Source: Papilionanthe hookeriana x Papilionanthe teres (lineage: Eukaryota; Streptophyta; Magnoliopsida; Asparagales; Orchidaceae). Taken from it: DNA of 64,000 bases. Numbering within the stretch: the stretch's first letter is position 1; every line of letters starts with the position of its first letter. The stretch spans positions 18,395,771 to 18,459,770 of the forward strand of contig CM040434.1 of the NCBI GenBank assembly GCA_022702705.1, in the 5' to 3' direction. Position numbers and translations under genes: made by a program. Below the pieces are notes generated by a model. The model was given only the letters and a program-made list of their open reading frames with translations, searched no databases and had not been told where the DNA came from. Of this stretch, positions 44,453 to 56,615 are shown piece after piece.

Positions 44453-45419
44453 TCAGTCAGGTGAAACTATTACAGGTGCTGTGATTAGTTTTTTCTTTAA
44501 TAACTCAAAGGCATTTGAGCAGTCTTTAGTAAATTCAAATTTCTTATCTTTTTCTAAAAGTTGGCATAGAGGTTTGATATTTTTTGAAAAATCTTTAATA
44601 TATCGCCTGTAGAAACCAACATGTTCAAGAAATCTTTTTACCCCTCTCACTGTAGTAGGAGGTGGTAATTTAGCTATTACTTGAATTTTCGCAGGGTCTA
44701 CTTCCATGCCATTTCTAAAATTTTATGCCCTAATACAACTCCTCCTGCAACCATAAATTGACATTTCTCCCAATTTAGAACTAAATTAGTTCTTTTGCAT
44801 AACTCCAAAACCTTTTCAAGATGATTTAAGCATGCGTCAAATGATGCCCAAATACAGAGAAATCATCCATAAATACTTCTATTCCATTATCAATTAACCT
44901 ACTAAATATAGACATCATACATCTCTGGAATGTTGTAGGTGCATTACATAATCCGAAAGGCATTCTTCGAAAAAAAAAAGTTACATACGGACTAGTAAAA
45001 GTTGTTTTCTCTTGATCCTCAGGAGCAATATGAATTTGATGGTAACTGTTATATCCATCCAGAAAGCAGTAGTACTTGTGTCCAGCAAGCCTATCCAACA
45101 TTTGGTCTAAAAAAGGAAGAGGTAAGTGATCTTTTTGGGTGGCGGCATTTAATTTTCTATAATCAATACAAATACGCCATCCAGTAACTTGTCTGATAGG
45201 TATTAATTCATTATTCTCATTTACTTCAATAGTTACTCCTCCTTTCTTAGAAACACAATGAATTGGACTTACCCAAGTACTATCCGAAATAGGATATATA
45301 ATTTCGGCATCTAACCATTTTAAAATCTCTTTTTTAACTTCTTCTTTCATAATAGGGTTCAGTCTCCTTTGTGGATCAATTCTTGGTTTATGTTCATCAT
45401 TTAATAAAATTCTGTGCAT
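44453..45419 (-). pseudogene. Reverse transcriptase of J
   Basis: 45419-44826 holds the fingers and palm: WVSPIHCVSKKGG, WRICIDYRKLNAAT, FLDGYNSYHQI, MPFGLCNAPTTFQRCM and the catalytic FMDDF (near 44860; Phe instead of the usual Tyr, as often in Athila). After a frameshift near 44710-44825, 44707-44453 holds the thumb/connection (LPPPTTVRGVKRFLEHVGFYRRYI). Copying activity is lost through the frameshift. Confidence 0.88.
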
Positions 45420-46624
45420 ACAAATTAAAGGACTAATTTCCTTTATATTAGCTAGAGTCTAACCAAAAGCTTTTTTGTATTTTTTTAATGTATCCATTAA
45501 TTTTTATTCTTGAATTTCATTTAAGTTTGAGGATACAGTTACTGGTAATGTTGAAAATTCTCCTAAAATATATGTATTTCAGATGATTTAGAAGATTCTT
45601 CAATTCAAGTTTAGGGGCTTTTACAATTGATGGAATTAATATTTCGTTTTCTGGTGCTGTTGAATTGAGTGTTTCAAATTGTTCCTGAATATAATCAGCT
45701 TCTTCGCTATCAATTTCATCATATTTATCATTTTCCATATCTTCAATTTCTTCATATTTTTCTTTGAAATATTATTTTCTCAAATAATCGCATATATCCA
45801 TTCTAAAACATTCATCATCTTTTTCTATTGAAGGGTATTTCATTGACTTTGAGATGTTAAAGGTTACTTCTTGATCATTTACTCTCATGGTCAACTCTCC
45901 TTTTTAAACATCTATCATGGCTCTTCCCGTAGCTAGGAATGGTCTTCCTAAAATGATTGGAATTTCTTTATCTTCTTCCATATCTAAAATAATAAAGTCT
46001 ACAGGAAAAATAAATTTATCATCCTTAACCAGAATATCTTCTACAATTCCTTTAGGATGTGTAATAGACCGATCAGCTAACTGTAAAGTTACAAAAGTTG
46101 GTGCAATCTCTCATATTCCTAACTTTTTAAAAGTTGATAAAGGCATCAAATTTATGCTAGCTCCTAAATCACATAATGCTCGACCATAAAATTTTTCACC
46201 AATAGCACACGGGATAGTAAAACTATCAGGATCTTTAAGTTTTTCATGAAGCTTCTTCTGAATTATAACACTATACTCTTCACTGAGTGCAACAATTTCA
46301 TGATCTAATAACTTCCTTATTTTGTTGAGTATATCCTTCATAAATTTAACATAATCAGGCATTTGTTCCAAATCTTCAACAAAAGGAATATTTATTGACA
46401 ATTTTTTTAAAATGTCTAAGAATTTAGCAAATCTTTTTTCTTTATTTTGTTGCTTTAATCTTTGAGGAAATGGTGGTGGTGGTTTTTCAACAGTAATTTT
46501 TGTAAATTTCAGAGGAAAATCAAGATATAAACTTTCATTTTCTCCTTCAGTTTCCACTTTTTTTCTTTTCAACTACAATTTCTTTTTGAACTCTTGTTTC
46601 CAACTCTTTTCCACTTCTTAAATG
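45420..46624 (-). pseudogene. Gag C-terminus, protease and linker of J
   Basis: It begins LRSGKELETR directly after the I insertion. The protease domain has CDLGASINLMPLSTFKKLG (46115-46170) with the D-x-G-A-S active site, and after a frameshift ILGRPFLATG near 45940. Gag-pol linker follows (45517-45738) with low-complexity acidic sequence. Several frameshifts. Confidence 0.8.
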
Positions 46625-46629
46625 AATAG

Positions 46630-48866
46630 TGATCCAACTAAAAATAACCTATTTTTAGTGTAGATTTTATGCTCACTTTATGCATATTTTTTATGATATA
46701 CACTTTAAAGGAATGTATTTTGCATATTTTTTTCTTTAAGTATAAAAATATAATTTTAGAGAAATGAGGCAAAAACAATACAATTTGGAGCCAAAATGAA
46801 CAAAGAAGAAAATTCTAACCTAGTACATATCAATATATTTTTCTATGCTTAATCTATTTTACATTTCTCACATGTTTTTGAATAAAATTATACTTTTAAG
46901 AAAGGTTTTTTTTATGTTTATCTTGTAGGTGAAGATGTTAGGAATGCAACGCAACTGAAATGGGGCGAAACGGAGTTGAAACGGAGCCAAACGGAGCAAA
47001 ACAGTGGAGCTGCGCACAGGGTGGCACCTAGTGCCAGAGACGACGAGAAAACGACGCCTAGGAGCCAAAATCTAGGCCTAGGCGCCAGAACCCATCTAGG
47101 GATGGTTATGGACGGTTATGGACGACTTTGAATGATTATTTTGACGGTGTTAAGTAGTTTTCAGACCTTCTAGAAGACTGCAAGTTACTCCTAATATATA
47201 AGACATGTGATACAATGCATCTGGACACATTAGAACAGTTTTAATTGCGAAGAGGTGCGACCCAAAGTGAAGGGGTGCGAAGACTCCCAGTGCCTAGGTG
47301 ACAGATCCCTGTGCCTAGGCACCACAGTTGGTTTCTAGAAGATTCAATGAATGTGGATAAATTTTGAAGAGGTGCCTTAAGCAACCCCTGGTCATTTTCG
47401 AAGCTCTATAAATAGGGACTAATTCTACAGCAAAAGGGTCTCTCTCTCTCTCTCTCTCTTTCTTCTCCTTTAGTCATTTTAGAGTCATTTTAGAGTCATG
47501 AAGATGTAGATTTCTACAACTTATGGAGAGATTGGTGAGGGATTTTGAGTTATTTATATAAGGGATGTACGAGCGGCGCATGGATCGGTGGGAGACTTTG
47601 GCGGAAAGATCTTCTTCTTTCCTTCAGAGGAAAAAAGCTAAGTATTGTGTTCTTCATTCTCATGTAATTGTTGTAAAAACTTTCTAGTGGATTTTCTTTA
47701 TTTTAAACCGAGTTTTCTATTGAGATTTATCCATGCTTCGTAAGTGATTTTATTTACTCTTTCTTTTCATATGAAGTAGTGGCATGTGTAGGAAAATTAT
47801 TTTTATGATAAAATTATCTATTAGATGCTTCTAGGTGACAGATAATACTAATGAAATAAGTTCCTTCTTGACACTTAATTTATTACATAATTCTATCAAT
47901 TCTTTTACTTCTTATGCCATTATTTTCATTTACTTTTGTTTTGTAATGAAATAGATGCATGTTTAGGAATTAAGATTTACTTAAATATTCTCTTATTAAA
48001 TTATGGTGATGATATTCATACCACATCTTCATTTACTTTACAAATTGATCACTTGTATTGTTAAAATTTGTTGAAGAATTCTGAGACCTAACCGGAGATG
48101 AGTTCTTAACTAGTAGATATCACATGGATCTTTGGGTAATCAAAGGCCTTGAGCGGGTTATTCAAAGTGAAGTGCAAATAAATAGGGAGATATTATTTAT
48201 TGGGCGTAGAATTGATTAGTTTTTAGAGTGAGAGACTAAATTCTAATAATTTGGTTTATAGAAAGGGAATGGGTCACTAGTAGGTCCGACCATAGCAACC
48301 CTTGGACATCTAGAAGTGCGAGCCTAGATTAACCCATTCTACTGATAATACATCTTTAACCGATCTATAGATTAGCCAATGTTCTTTATACTATCGAGCG
48401 AAGGTAAAGACTAGGATTGCTTCTATTTGGCACTACTACATAAAATCTAAGCATCTCTTTCCTACATATTATCTATGTAATTGCAAGAGAAAGATAGTTT
48501 TTAATATCTCGAAATTCTCCAAACCAATTTATCCACAAGTTATCTTTTTATTTAAGAATTTTATTTAGGATTAGTTATTAGAAAACTCATTTTAATCGAC
48601 ATTCCAAATTTAGGCCTTATAGAAATAGATTGGAATTAGCCTAAAGAATTTCTTACCTCACTTCTCTGTGGGATCGATACTGGGGTTATAAAAGAAAACC
48701 CTATATTACTTGAAACGATACGTATACTTGCGTATTATCCCTAGTTTGTAAAATATTTTCTAAAATTTAACAACATTTTAATTTTATACACTGGCCGCTA
48801 TTTATAAATTGGGTCAAGTTTTTGGCCATCTTTTGGAAGCAAAAATTACTGCGTTATTACGGGTCA
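46630..48866 (+). repeat. 5' LTR of I
   Basis: 2,237 bp, TGATCCAACT to GGGTCA. TATAAATA at 47407-47414 is followed by a (TC)n run at 47439-47459, which marks the likely start of transcription. Confidence 0.9.
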
Positions 48867-48877
48867 AGTTAAGTTTT

Positions 48878-48895
48878 TGGTGCCGTTGCCGGGGA
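48878..48895 (+). promoter_or_regulatory. Primer-binding site of I
   Basis: TGGTGCCGTTGCCGGGGA, eleven bases after the LTR. This is the tRNA-Asp-type primer site of Athila elements with one difference. Confidence 0.85.
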
Positions 48896-49133
48896 AGCTT
48901 CGGTAAGAACTTTAGGAGAATTTTAGTTGAAATAATTAGGTTTAGACTTGGAAAACTGTAGTGTCGTAAATACTATTTTTGTGTGAAAAGTGTTTTGTTA
49001 TACGAAAAAGTGTTGTAAAAAAAAAATTTTTTTTTTGGTGAAAAATAAGGTGTTCGCGAAAATGTTTTGTTGTGTTGAATATATTTCATCTTTTATTTAT
49101 TTAATTGTTAATGTATTGTTTGTTATGTTATGT

Positions 49134-50650
49134 ATGCGAAACAAAGGATTTGAAAGATTGTGCCTTATGATCACGAGTTTGGAAAAAATAAAAAAATAAA
49201 AATACAGAAAGGACTAAAAAAACTAGAAATTAAAATGGAAAACTTTCAAGATAATAACTTGGAAAATCATCTTACTTCATTGAGGGATTATGTAAATCCA
49301 ACAAAAGATGAAATTCACTCAAGTATACAAAACCCTATCATAGAAGCTGACTCGTTTGAAATAAATCCTGAGATTATCCAACTGGTGCGGAACAATCAGT
49401 TTGGGGGAACTCCTTTGGAGGATCCCTATTTATATTTATCTAGTTTTTTTAGAACTTTGTGCTATATTTCATCATAATGACATGTCAGACGATGCTGTTA
49501 GGCTAAGGTTTTTTCTTTCTCACTAAGGGATAAGGCTAAAATATGGTTATACTCATTAGCACCTGACTCTATTAAAAATTGGGAGGAGTTAAGTCAGAAA
49601 TTCCTACCAAAGTATTTTCCACCTTCAAGGACTACTAAACTTAGAAACAATATTATCTCCTTTTTGTCAATATGAAGGAGAATCAATATACGAAGCCTGG
49701 GAAAGATTTAAGGAACTCCTAAAAAAGTTTCAATATCATGCTCTGCCCGATTGGTTAATCGGTCAAACTTTTTATAATGGGTTAGTAGGATCCCTTAGGT
49801 CTATAATTGATGCTGCTGCTGGTGGTTCATTAATGTCAAAATCATTTGATGAAGCGTATGCATTAATTGAAAAGATGGCTACAAATGAATTTCAATGGCC
49901 CTCTGCAAGGGTAAATCATGAAAATGTAGCTAGTGTTTATGAAACAGATGTGATTACAATTCTTGCATCTCACGTTGCCGCAATATCAAGGAAGTTGGAC
50001 CAATTTGGAATGAACCAGCCTCAATTTACTTCTGTAAGTGAGAAAAGTTCATTAGGGCGTATAATTGATTCTAACTTATCATATGACGCTTTAAATACCA
50101 TAAACAACCCATATTCTAACTTTTACAACCCGTGTTGGGAGAACCATCCTAAATTTAACTGGAAGCATACTACTGATAGTGGAAACCAAAAATGGGAAAA
50201 TAATCATGTGAATCCTAATGGAAGTTGGAATAATCAGGGGAACACAAACTATAGACCTTCATATCCACTGTACTCTAACAATGATCAACAATTTGAGGAT
50301 AATAAGATGTCTATGGAAGAATTGGTATTGTAAATGGGAAACTAGTTGCAAAGTCAAAATGCTGCGATTAAAAATATAGAGAAGCAACTGGGATAAATTG
50401 CTAATTCACTTAGCAATAGACCCCAAGGAACACTTCCTAGCAACAGTGAGATCAACCCTAAAGAGAAAACTAATGAACAAGTAGAAGCTGTCCAATTAAA
50501 AAGTGGAAGAGAGATAGAGGATGTGGTTAGAAAAGAGAAAGATGTTGTGAGAGAAACAAAGAAAACTAAAAGACACGAAAAAAATGTTTCTAAGGATTTG
50601 GAAAAATTAATTTCTCCAACTAAAATCTGTTTGAAAGACCACCACCTCCA
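49134..50650 (+). pseudogene. Athila gag of I
   Basis: The start chosen is ATG 49134 (MRNKGFERL), aligning with the start of gag in J (MRKSGSENL), followed by a frameshift into the frame with PYDHEF. Retained blocks: IQLVRNNQFGGTPLEDP (49375-49425), LRDKAKIWLYSLAPDSI (49525-49575), SQKFLPKYFPPS, then 49833-50333 with SFDEAYALIEKMATNEFQWP and the Asn/Trp-rich PYSNFYNPCWENHPKFNW motif used by Athila gags instead of a zinc knuckle. The end, with QLKSGREIE near 50500, leads into protease. At least three frameshifts or stops. Confidence 0.83.
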
Positions 50651-50689
50651 TTTCCTCAAAGACTTAGACAGCATGAGTTTGATAACAAA

Positions 50690-51400
50690 TTTTCAAAGTT
50701 CATGAAAGTACTTAAGAAGTTAACGATAAATATTCCTTTCATTGAAGCTTTGGAACAGATGTCAATTTATGGAAAGTTTATAAAGGAGATATTAAACAAG
50801 AAAAGGAAATTTGGGGATTACGAGATAGTTGCATTAAGTGAGGAGTGCAGCGCTATACTTCAGAAAAATTTTCCTCAGAAATTTAAAGATCCTTGTAGCT
50901 TTACAATTCCTTGTGCGATTGGAGAAAGATTATGTGGAAAAGCTTTATGTGATTTAGGAGTGAGCATTAATGTGATGCCTCTATCTATATTTAGAAGGTT
51001 AGGTTTAGTCAATATTTCTCCCACTACTGTAACCCTTATATTAGCTGATCGATCTATCATTTATCCAAAAGGAGTTAGAAGACGTGCTTGTTAAAGTGGA
51101 TAAATTTATCTTTCCTTTGGACTTTATTGTATTAGATATGGAGGAAGATAAAGAAATTCCAATTATTTTAGGGAGACCTTTCCTTATTACTGGATAAGCT
51201 ATGATAGATGTGCAAAAAGGAGAGTTGATTATGAATATTAATGACCAGAAAGTCACTTTTAATGTATTAAAGACTATGAAATATCCAGTTGAGAGAAAAG
51301 ATGATGATTGTTTTTGGATAGATAAAATTGATTATCTAAGTAAAAACCATTTTCAAGAAAGTTTTGAGAGTAAGTTAACAGATGAGATTGAAATATAATT
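50690..51400 (+). pseudogene. Retropepsin-like protease of I
   Basis: LKKLTINIPFIEALEQM and SFTIPCAIGERLCGKALCDLG precede the active-site stretch LCDLGVSINVMPL (50945-50985), in which the usual Ala after D-L-G is Val. After a frameshift near 51075 the second half follows with PIILGRPFLITG (51160-51195) and WIDKIDYL. No reverse transcriptase follows. Confidence 0.78.
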
Positions 51401-51599
51401 TCATGATGATTCAAAAACGTTATTTAAAGAAGATTGTATGTATGTTCAGGAGAGGTGTGAAATGATGAATGCTGCCAAAAAATAGTAAACTTTTAATTCC
51501 ATCTGTTCAAAAATCTCATTAACTTAAAATGAATGTACCCCATATAATTTTAAAGCCTATCTATTTAGGGAATTCATCAACACAACTATCTTTATATCT

Positions 51600-52226
51600 T
51601 TAGATGCGACTCAATCACAAGAAAAACCTGAATTGAATGATGAACATGATAAAATTATTGAACTAAGACTTGGAAGAGAATTTGAGGATAAATTTCAAAA
51701 GAATTTTGAGTTGAGAATAGAGGATAAGGATATTGAAAGACCATTGGAAGAAATTCCTAAGGAATTAGAAAAACTTATTTCCTCAACTAAGATAGATCCT
51801 CCATCATTTAATAATTATAAAGGGGAAGAATTGGAAGATAATTTGTAACAGAAGAGTAACATAGAAGATATTGATCCAGAATCTGTATTATCTAAAGAGA
51901 ATCCGATCTAAAATTTGGGAGATATTGAAGTATCTTATAAAGATCCATTTCTTATAAATTTCAAGGATGATATTAATATGTAAATTCAGAAAATCAATAG
52001 AAGAATATTGCATCTAGAAAGAAATATGAGGAACAATGATATAAATCAAACTAAAAATGAAGTGTTGAATGAAAAAATAAAATTTGAGGATTTTATAGGA
52101 ATCCCTGGATCCAGAAATGATTGGGCAATAAATCAAGGATTACTTAATTGGAATTTTGATTCAGGAGGAATCATTTGTCGGGCCTGCGACATTAAAACCA
52201 AGTGCTTTATGGGAGGCAACCCATAG
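51600..52226 (+). pseudogene. Linker and end-of-pol remnant of I
   Basis: Acidic, Lys/Glu-rich frames (51633-51848 and about 52008-52226) without a catalytic domain. The final bases 52195-52222 carry the same aagtgctttatgggaggcaaccc block found at the pol end of J. This suggests that the segment from reverse transcriptase to integrase was lost by internal deletion. Confidence 0.55.
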
Positions 52227-54253
52227 TTATCAGTGTGCTTTGATTTAGTGTGCTTGAGAGTCATGATTGTTAGTGTTGTATAGTGTTTGCTTTAGAGTGG
52301 ATTAACTTGATCTTTATGTGTCATTATGGATTGATAAGTTTGATTGTTGTTGGTTGATGTTTGGATTGTTAGTAGTTTGATCTTTGTGTGTCATGAGGGA
52401 TGTGATTCCCTAACTTCTTATTATGATTACACTTGTATGTTCTCTTGTAGTAGTTGGATTAACGAGTCCTCTATGACTTGGGTCTCACCCAGACTTGAGT
52501 TTTACAAGAGAAATCATGAATTTTGAACACTGATAGTTCCATCTTAATTTGTTACTTCCTTTCTGCAACTTTATTTTTATTAGGTAGGAGTCGCGAACCT
52601 ATTTGATGAATACCATGTGGATGATCTTACACTATCTTTATAACTGTTATAGGTGCTTAATTATAAGGATTAGATGATGCCTGAGATTGCTGTCCGGAAA
52701 CCAATATATCAGGGGTAATCTTATCTTTGATATTATAATCTATAAAATCATTTGAAAGTACCTAATTTACTAGTGTAGTGATTCCGTTAGAAATTGGAGG
52801 TAAATTAGTGAGAAGCGATGAGTTAAAGGATGAATTGTCCTCATTTATCATGTGTGTTTGTATTTGAATTGTGTGTTTGTGCTAGTGTTACAATTTTATA
52901 TAAGACTTGAAGAACATTTATATTCTCTTGCTGATACATGCTTTGCTAGTTTAACTTTTATTTAATGAATTTCATTCTGGCATGATTAGTTTAGATTTAC
53001 TTTTTACTGCATATTGTTCTGTCCTAATGAATACTTATTTTGATAGACATTTGTGGTAGATAGAATTTCTAAATTTTTTTTCTTACTGCTTATATTTTCT
53101 GTATTGAATGCTATATATGTTAAAAATTAAGTTTGGGAGTAGGAAGAAAAATATAATTTTAATGTGAAAATACTTCCTTTTAGTGTAATTTTATTACAAG
53201 CATGTTTTAGGTTTGATTTACTTTCTCCTGCAGTCATTCTATCCTAATTATGCATGTATATGAATTTGAGGATGTTGTAGTAGTAAGTAGATTCAACCTT
53301 TACTTTTTCTTCCTGCAACATTTTATGGAATTAATTGCAAAATATTTTAAAATATAAGTTTGGGGGGAAGAAAATTTTTTAAATAGTAACTTTATTTGTC
53401 ATCAGAAGCATGTATCTAATTTGATATCATTTTTAAAATGACTTGTGGTATGTGGTGTTACCTTTAGGTTACTATAATTTTGATTTTAGGAATGTTAGAA
53501 AAATAACTTAGTTGAAATCCTTAGTGAAGAAGTTGTTCTAGAGTTAAGATATTTTGTAGAAAACATTGGCAAAATGATTTTTCTATTTATGGTAGAAAGG
53601 AGTTGAATATGTGAAAGCTAAAATTCTTAGATTTATACTTAATGAGAATTAAGCCTTTATTAAAAAACCTTTTTCAAACTAATGCTTACACTTATAAAAA
53701 GTGAGGGAAAGGGTTGAGTTTTAGATTTTAGAGAGAGGATAGTGAAATTCAAAATTATTAAAGGCCTATCCAGATATAGTAATCCTCACATAAAAAAAAA
53801 GAGAGTGAAAAAAAGGATTGAAAATGATCCCGAAAGAAAAAATAAAAAAAATTAAAAAAAAAAGTGAGAAGAAGCCTAATCAAAAATTGGTTTCACTTGA
53901 ATCTTTTTAAATGAAAAGACTTAAAAACAATCCTATGCTTATTCTTATTTCAAAAGGTATTGGTTAAATTGGTATAAATAAGGTTCTTAAATTCCATTTT
54001 TATACTTTCTATGAATCTTTAGTTTGACAATTTTCAATAACTTTTGATAAATAGAAAATCAGGATTCTTAAGTTGAATATGAGATATTCTTACACTCCTG
54101 TCCTAGGTTGATTTGCTAGAATTTCTCCTATGTTATACTATAATATTTCTGAGATGAAATTATAGGAAACTCTATTGAAACCCACAACCACAAGTAAACA
54201 TATTTGGTTTTTAAAGTTATAGTGTTACTTGAGGACAAGTAACGTTTAAGTTT
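52227..54253 (+). other. 3' UTR of I
   Basis: No coding. Contains the 23-bp block shared with J (53767-53789), a purine-rich stretch at 53700-53890 and the ACTTG-AGGA-CAAGT hairpin at 54227-54240. Confidence 0.6.
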
Positions 54254-54261
54254 GAGGGAAT
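54254..54261 (+). promoter_or_regulatory. Polypurine tract of I
   Basis: GAGGGAAT abuts the 3' LTR start TGATCC. Confidence 0.6.
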
Positions 54262-54961
54262 TGATCCAACCAAAAAATACCTATTTTTAGTGTAGATTTT
54301 ATGCTCACTTTATGCACATTTTTTATGATATACACTTTAAAGGAATGAATTTTGCATATTTTGTCTTCAAGTATAAAAATATATGATTTTAGAGAAATGA
54401 GGCAAAAACAATGCAATTTGGAGCCAAAATGAACAAAGAAGAAAATTTTGACCTAGTACATATCAATATATTTTTCTATGCTTAATCTATTTTACATTTC
54501 TCACATGTTTTTGAATGAAATTATACTTTTGAGAAAGTTTTTTATGTCTATATTGTAGGTGAAGATGTTAGGAGCGCAAAGCAAGTGAAATGGGGCCAAA
54601 CGGAGTTGAAACGGAGCAAAACAGTGGAGCTGCGCACAGGGTGCTAGAGACGACGAGAAAACGGCGCCTAGGTGCTAGAGACGACGAGAAAACGGTGCCT
54701 AGGAGCCAGAATCAAGGCCTAGGCGCCAGAACCCGTCTAGGGACGATTATGAATGGTAATGGATGACTTTGGACGGTTATTTTGATTGTGTTAAGTAGTT
54801 TTCAGACCTTCTAAAAGACTGGAAGTTACTCCTAATATATAGGACATGTGATAGAATGCATCTGGACACATTAGAACGGTTTTAATCGCGAAGAGGTGCG
54901 ACCCAAAGTGAAGGGGTGCGACCCAAAGTGAAGGGGTGCGAAGACTTGGTCACAGGAGTCT

Positions 54962-55017
54962 GGCGCCTAGGCGCCAGATTCCGGCGCCTAGGCGCTAGAT
55001 CCCGGCGCCTAGGCGCC
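54962..55017. repeat. 21-bp tandem of the palindrome GGCGCCTAGGCGCC
   Basis: The 14-bp palindrome starts at 54962, 54983 (last base changed) and 55004, exactly 21 bp apart. The 5' LTR has two decayed copies (about 47290-47325) in which CG has often become TG or CA. Confidence 0.85.
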
Positions 55018-55133
55018 ACAGTTGGTTTCTAGAAGATTCAATGATTGTGGATGAATTTTGAAGAGGTGCCTTAAGGAACCCCTGGTCATTTTCGAAGCTC
55101 TATAAATAGGGATTAATTCGACAACAAAAGGGA

Positions 55134-55143
55134 CTCTCTCTCG

Positions 55144-55192
<49 letters not shown>
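55134..55192. repeat. (TC)n microsatellite in the LTR of I
   Basis: About 29 units with two CG interruptions, about 25 bp after the TATA box. The 5' LTR copy has only about 10 units. Confidence 0.9.
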
Positions 55193-55194
<2 letters not shown>

Positions 55195-56615
55195 TTAGTC
55201 TTTTTAGAGTCATTTTAGAGTCATGAAGATGTAGATTTGTACATCTTATGGAGAGATTGGTGAGGGATTTTGAGATATTTATGTAAGGGGTGTACGAGCG
55301 GTGCATGGATCGGTGGGAGACTTTGGCGAAGAGATCTTCTTCTTTCCTTCAGAGGGAAAAAGCTAAGTATTGTGTTCTTCATTCTCATGTAATTGTTGTA
55401 AACACTTTATAGTGGATTTTCTTTGTTTTAAACTGAGTTTTCTGTCGAGATTTATTTATGCTTCGTAAGTGATTTTCTTTACTCTTTCTTTTAATATGAA
55501 GTAGTGGCATGTGTAGGAAAATTATTTTTATGATAGAATTATCTATTAGATGCTTCTAGGTGACAAATAGTTGCATAAATATAATAGAATACTAATGAAA
55601 TAAGTTCCTTGTTGGCACTTAATTTATTACATAATTCTATCAATTCTTTTACTTCTTATGCCATTATTTTCATTTACTTTTGTTTTGTAATAAAATAGAT
55701 GCATGTTTAGGAATTAAGATTTTCTTAGATATTCTCTTATTAAATTATGGTGATGATATTCATACCGGATCTTCATTTACTTTATAAATTGATCACTTGT
55801 ATTGTTAAAATCTGTTGAAGAATTCCGAGACCTAACCGGAGATGACTTCTTAACTAGTAGATATCACATGGATCTTTAGGTAATCAAAGACCTTGAGCAG
55901 GTTATTCAAAGTGAAGTGCAAATAAATAGAGAGATATTGTTTGTTGGGCGTAGAATTGATTAGTTTTTAGAGTGAGAGACTAAATTCTAATAATTTGATT
56001 TATAGAAAGGGAATGGGTCACTAGTAGGGCCGACCACCCTTGGACATCTAGCAGTGTGAGCCTAGATTAACCCATTCTACTAATAATACATCCTGAACCG
56101 ATCTATAGATTTGCCAATGTTCTTTATACTATCGAGCGAAGGTAAATAATATGATTGCTTCTATTTGGCAGTACTACATAAAATTCTAAGCATCTCTTTC
56201 CTACACATTATCTATGTGATTGCAAGAGAAAGGTAGTTTTTAATATCTCGAAATTCTCTAAACCTATTTATCCATATGTTATCTTTTTATTTAAGAATTT
56301 TATTTAGGATTAGTTATTAGAAAACTCATTTTAATCGACATTCCAAGTTTAGGCCTTATAGAAATAGACTGAAATTAGCCTAAAGAATTTCTTACGTCAC
56401 TTCTCTGTGAGATCGATACTGGGGTTATAAAAGAAAACCCTATATTACTTGAATCGATACGTATACTTGCGTAGTACCTCTAGTGTGTAAAATATTTTCT
56501 AAAATTTAAAAACATTTTAATTTTATACACTAGCCGCTATTTATAAATTGGGTCAAGTTTTTGGACATATTTTGGAAGCAAAAATTACTGCGTTATTGTA
56601 GGTCGAGTCAAATAG

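Larger units (their letters stand above)
46630..56610 (+). mobile_element. Element I: Athila-like, gag-protease only, inserted in gag of J
   Basis: LTRs 46630-48866 and 54262-56610, flanked by perfect aatag copies (46625-46629, 56611-56615). Plus orientation: tRNA-Asp-like primer site, gag, protease, a short linker, the conserved end of pol, a 2-kb 3' UTR and a polypurine tract. Reverse transcriptase, RNase H and integrase are absent, so it needed help from a full element such as J, with which it shares gag family, primer site and 3' UTR blocks. Confidence 0.9.
54262..56610 (+). repeat. 3' LTR of I
   Basis: 2,349 bp, 112 bp longer than the 5' LTR because of local tandem duplications: a doubled gcgacccaaagtgaagg unit (about 54897-54936), a third copy of a 21-bp palindromic unit and a longer (TC)n run. 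TATAAATA at 55101-55108. Confidence 0.9.
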
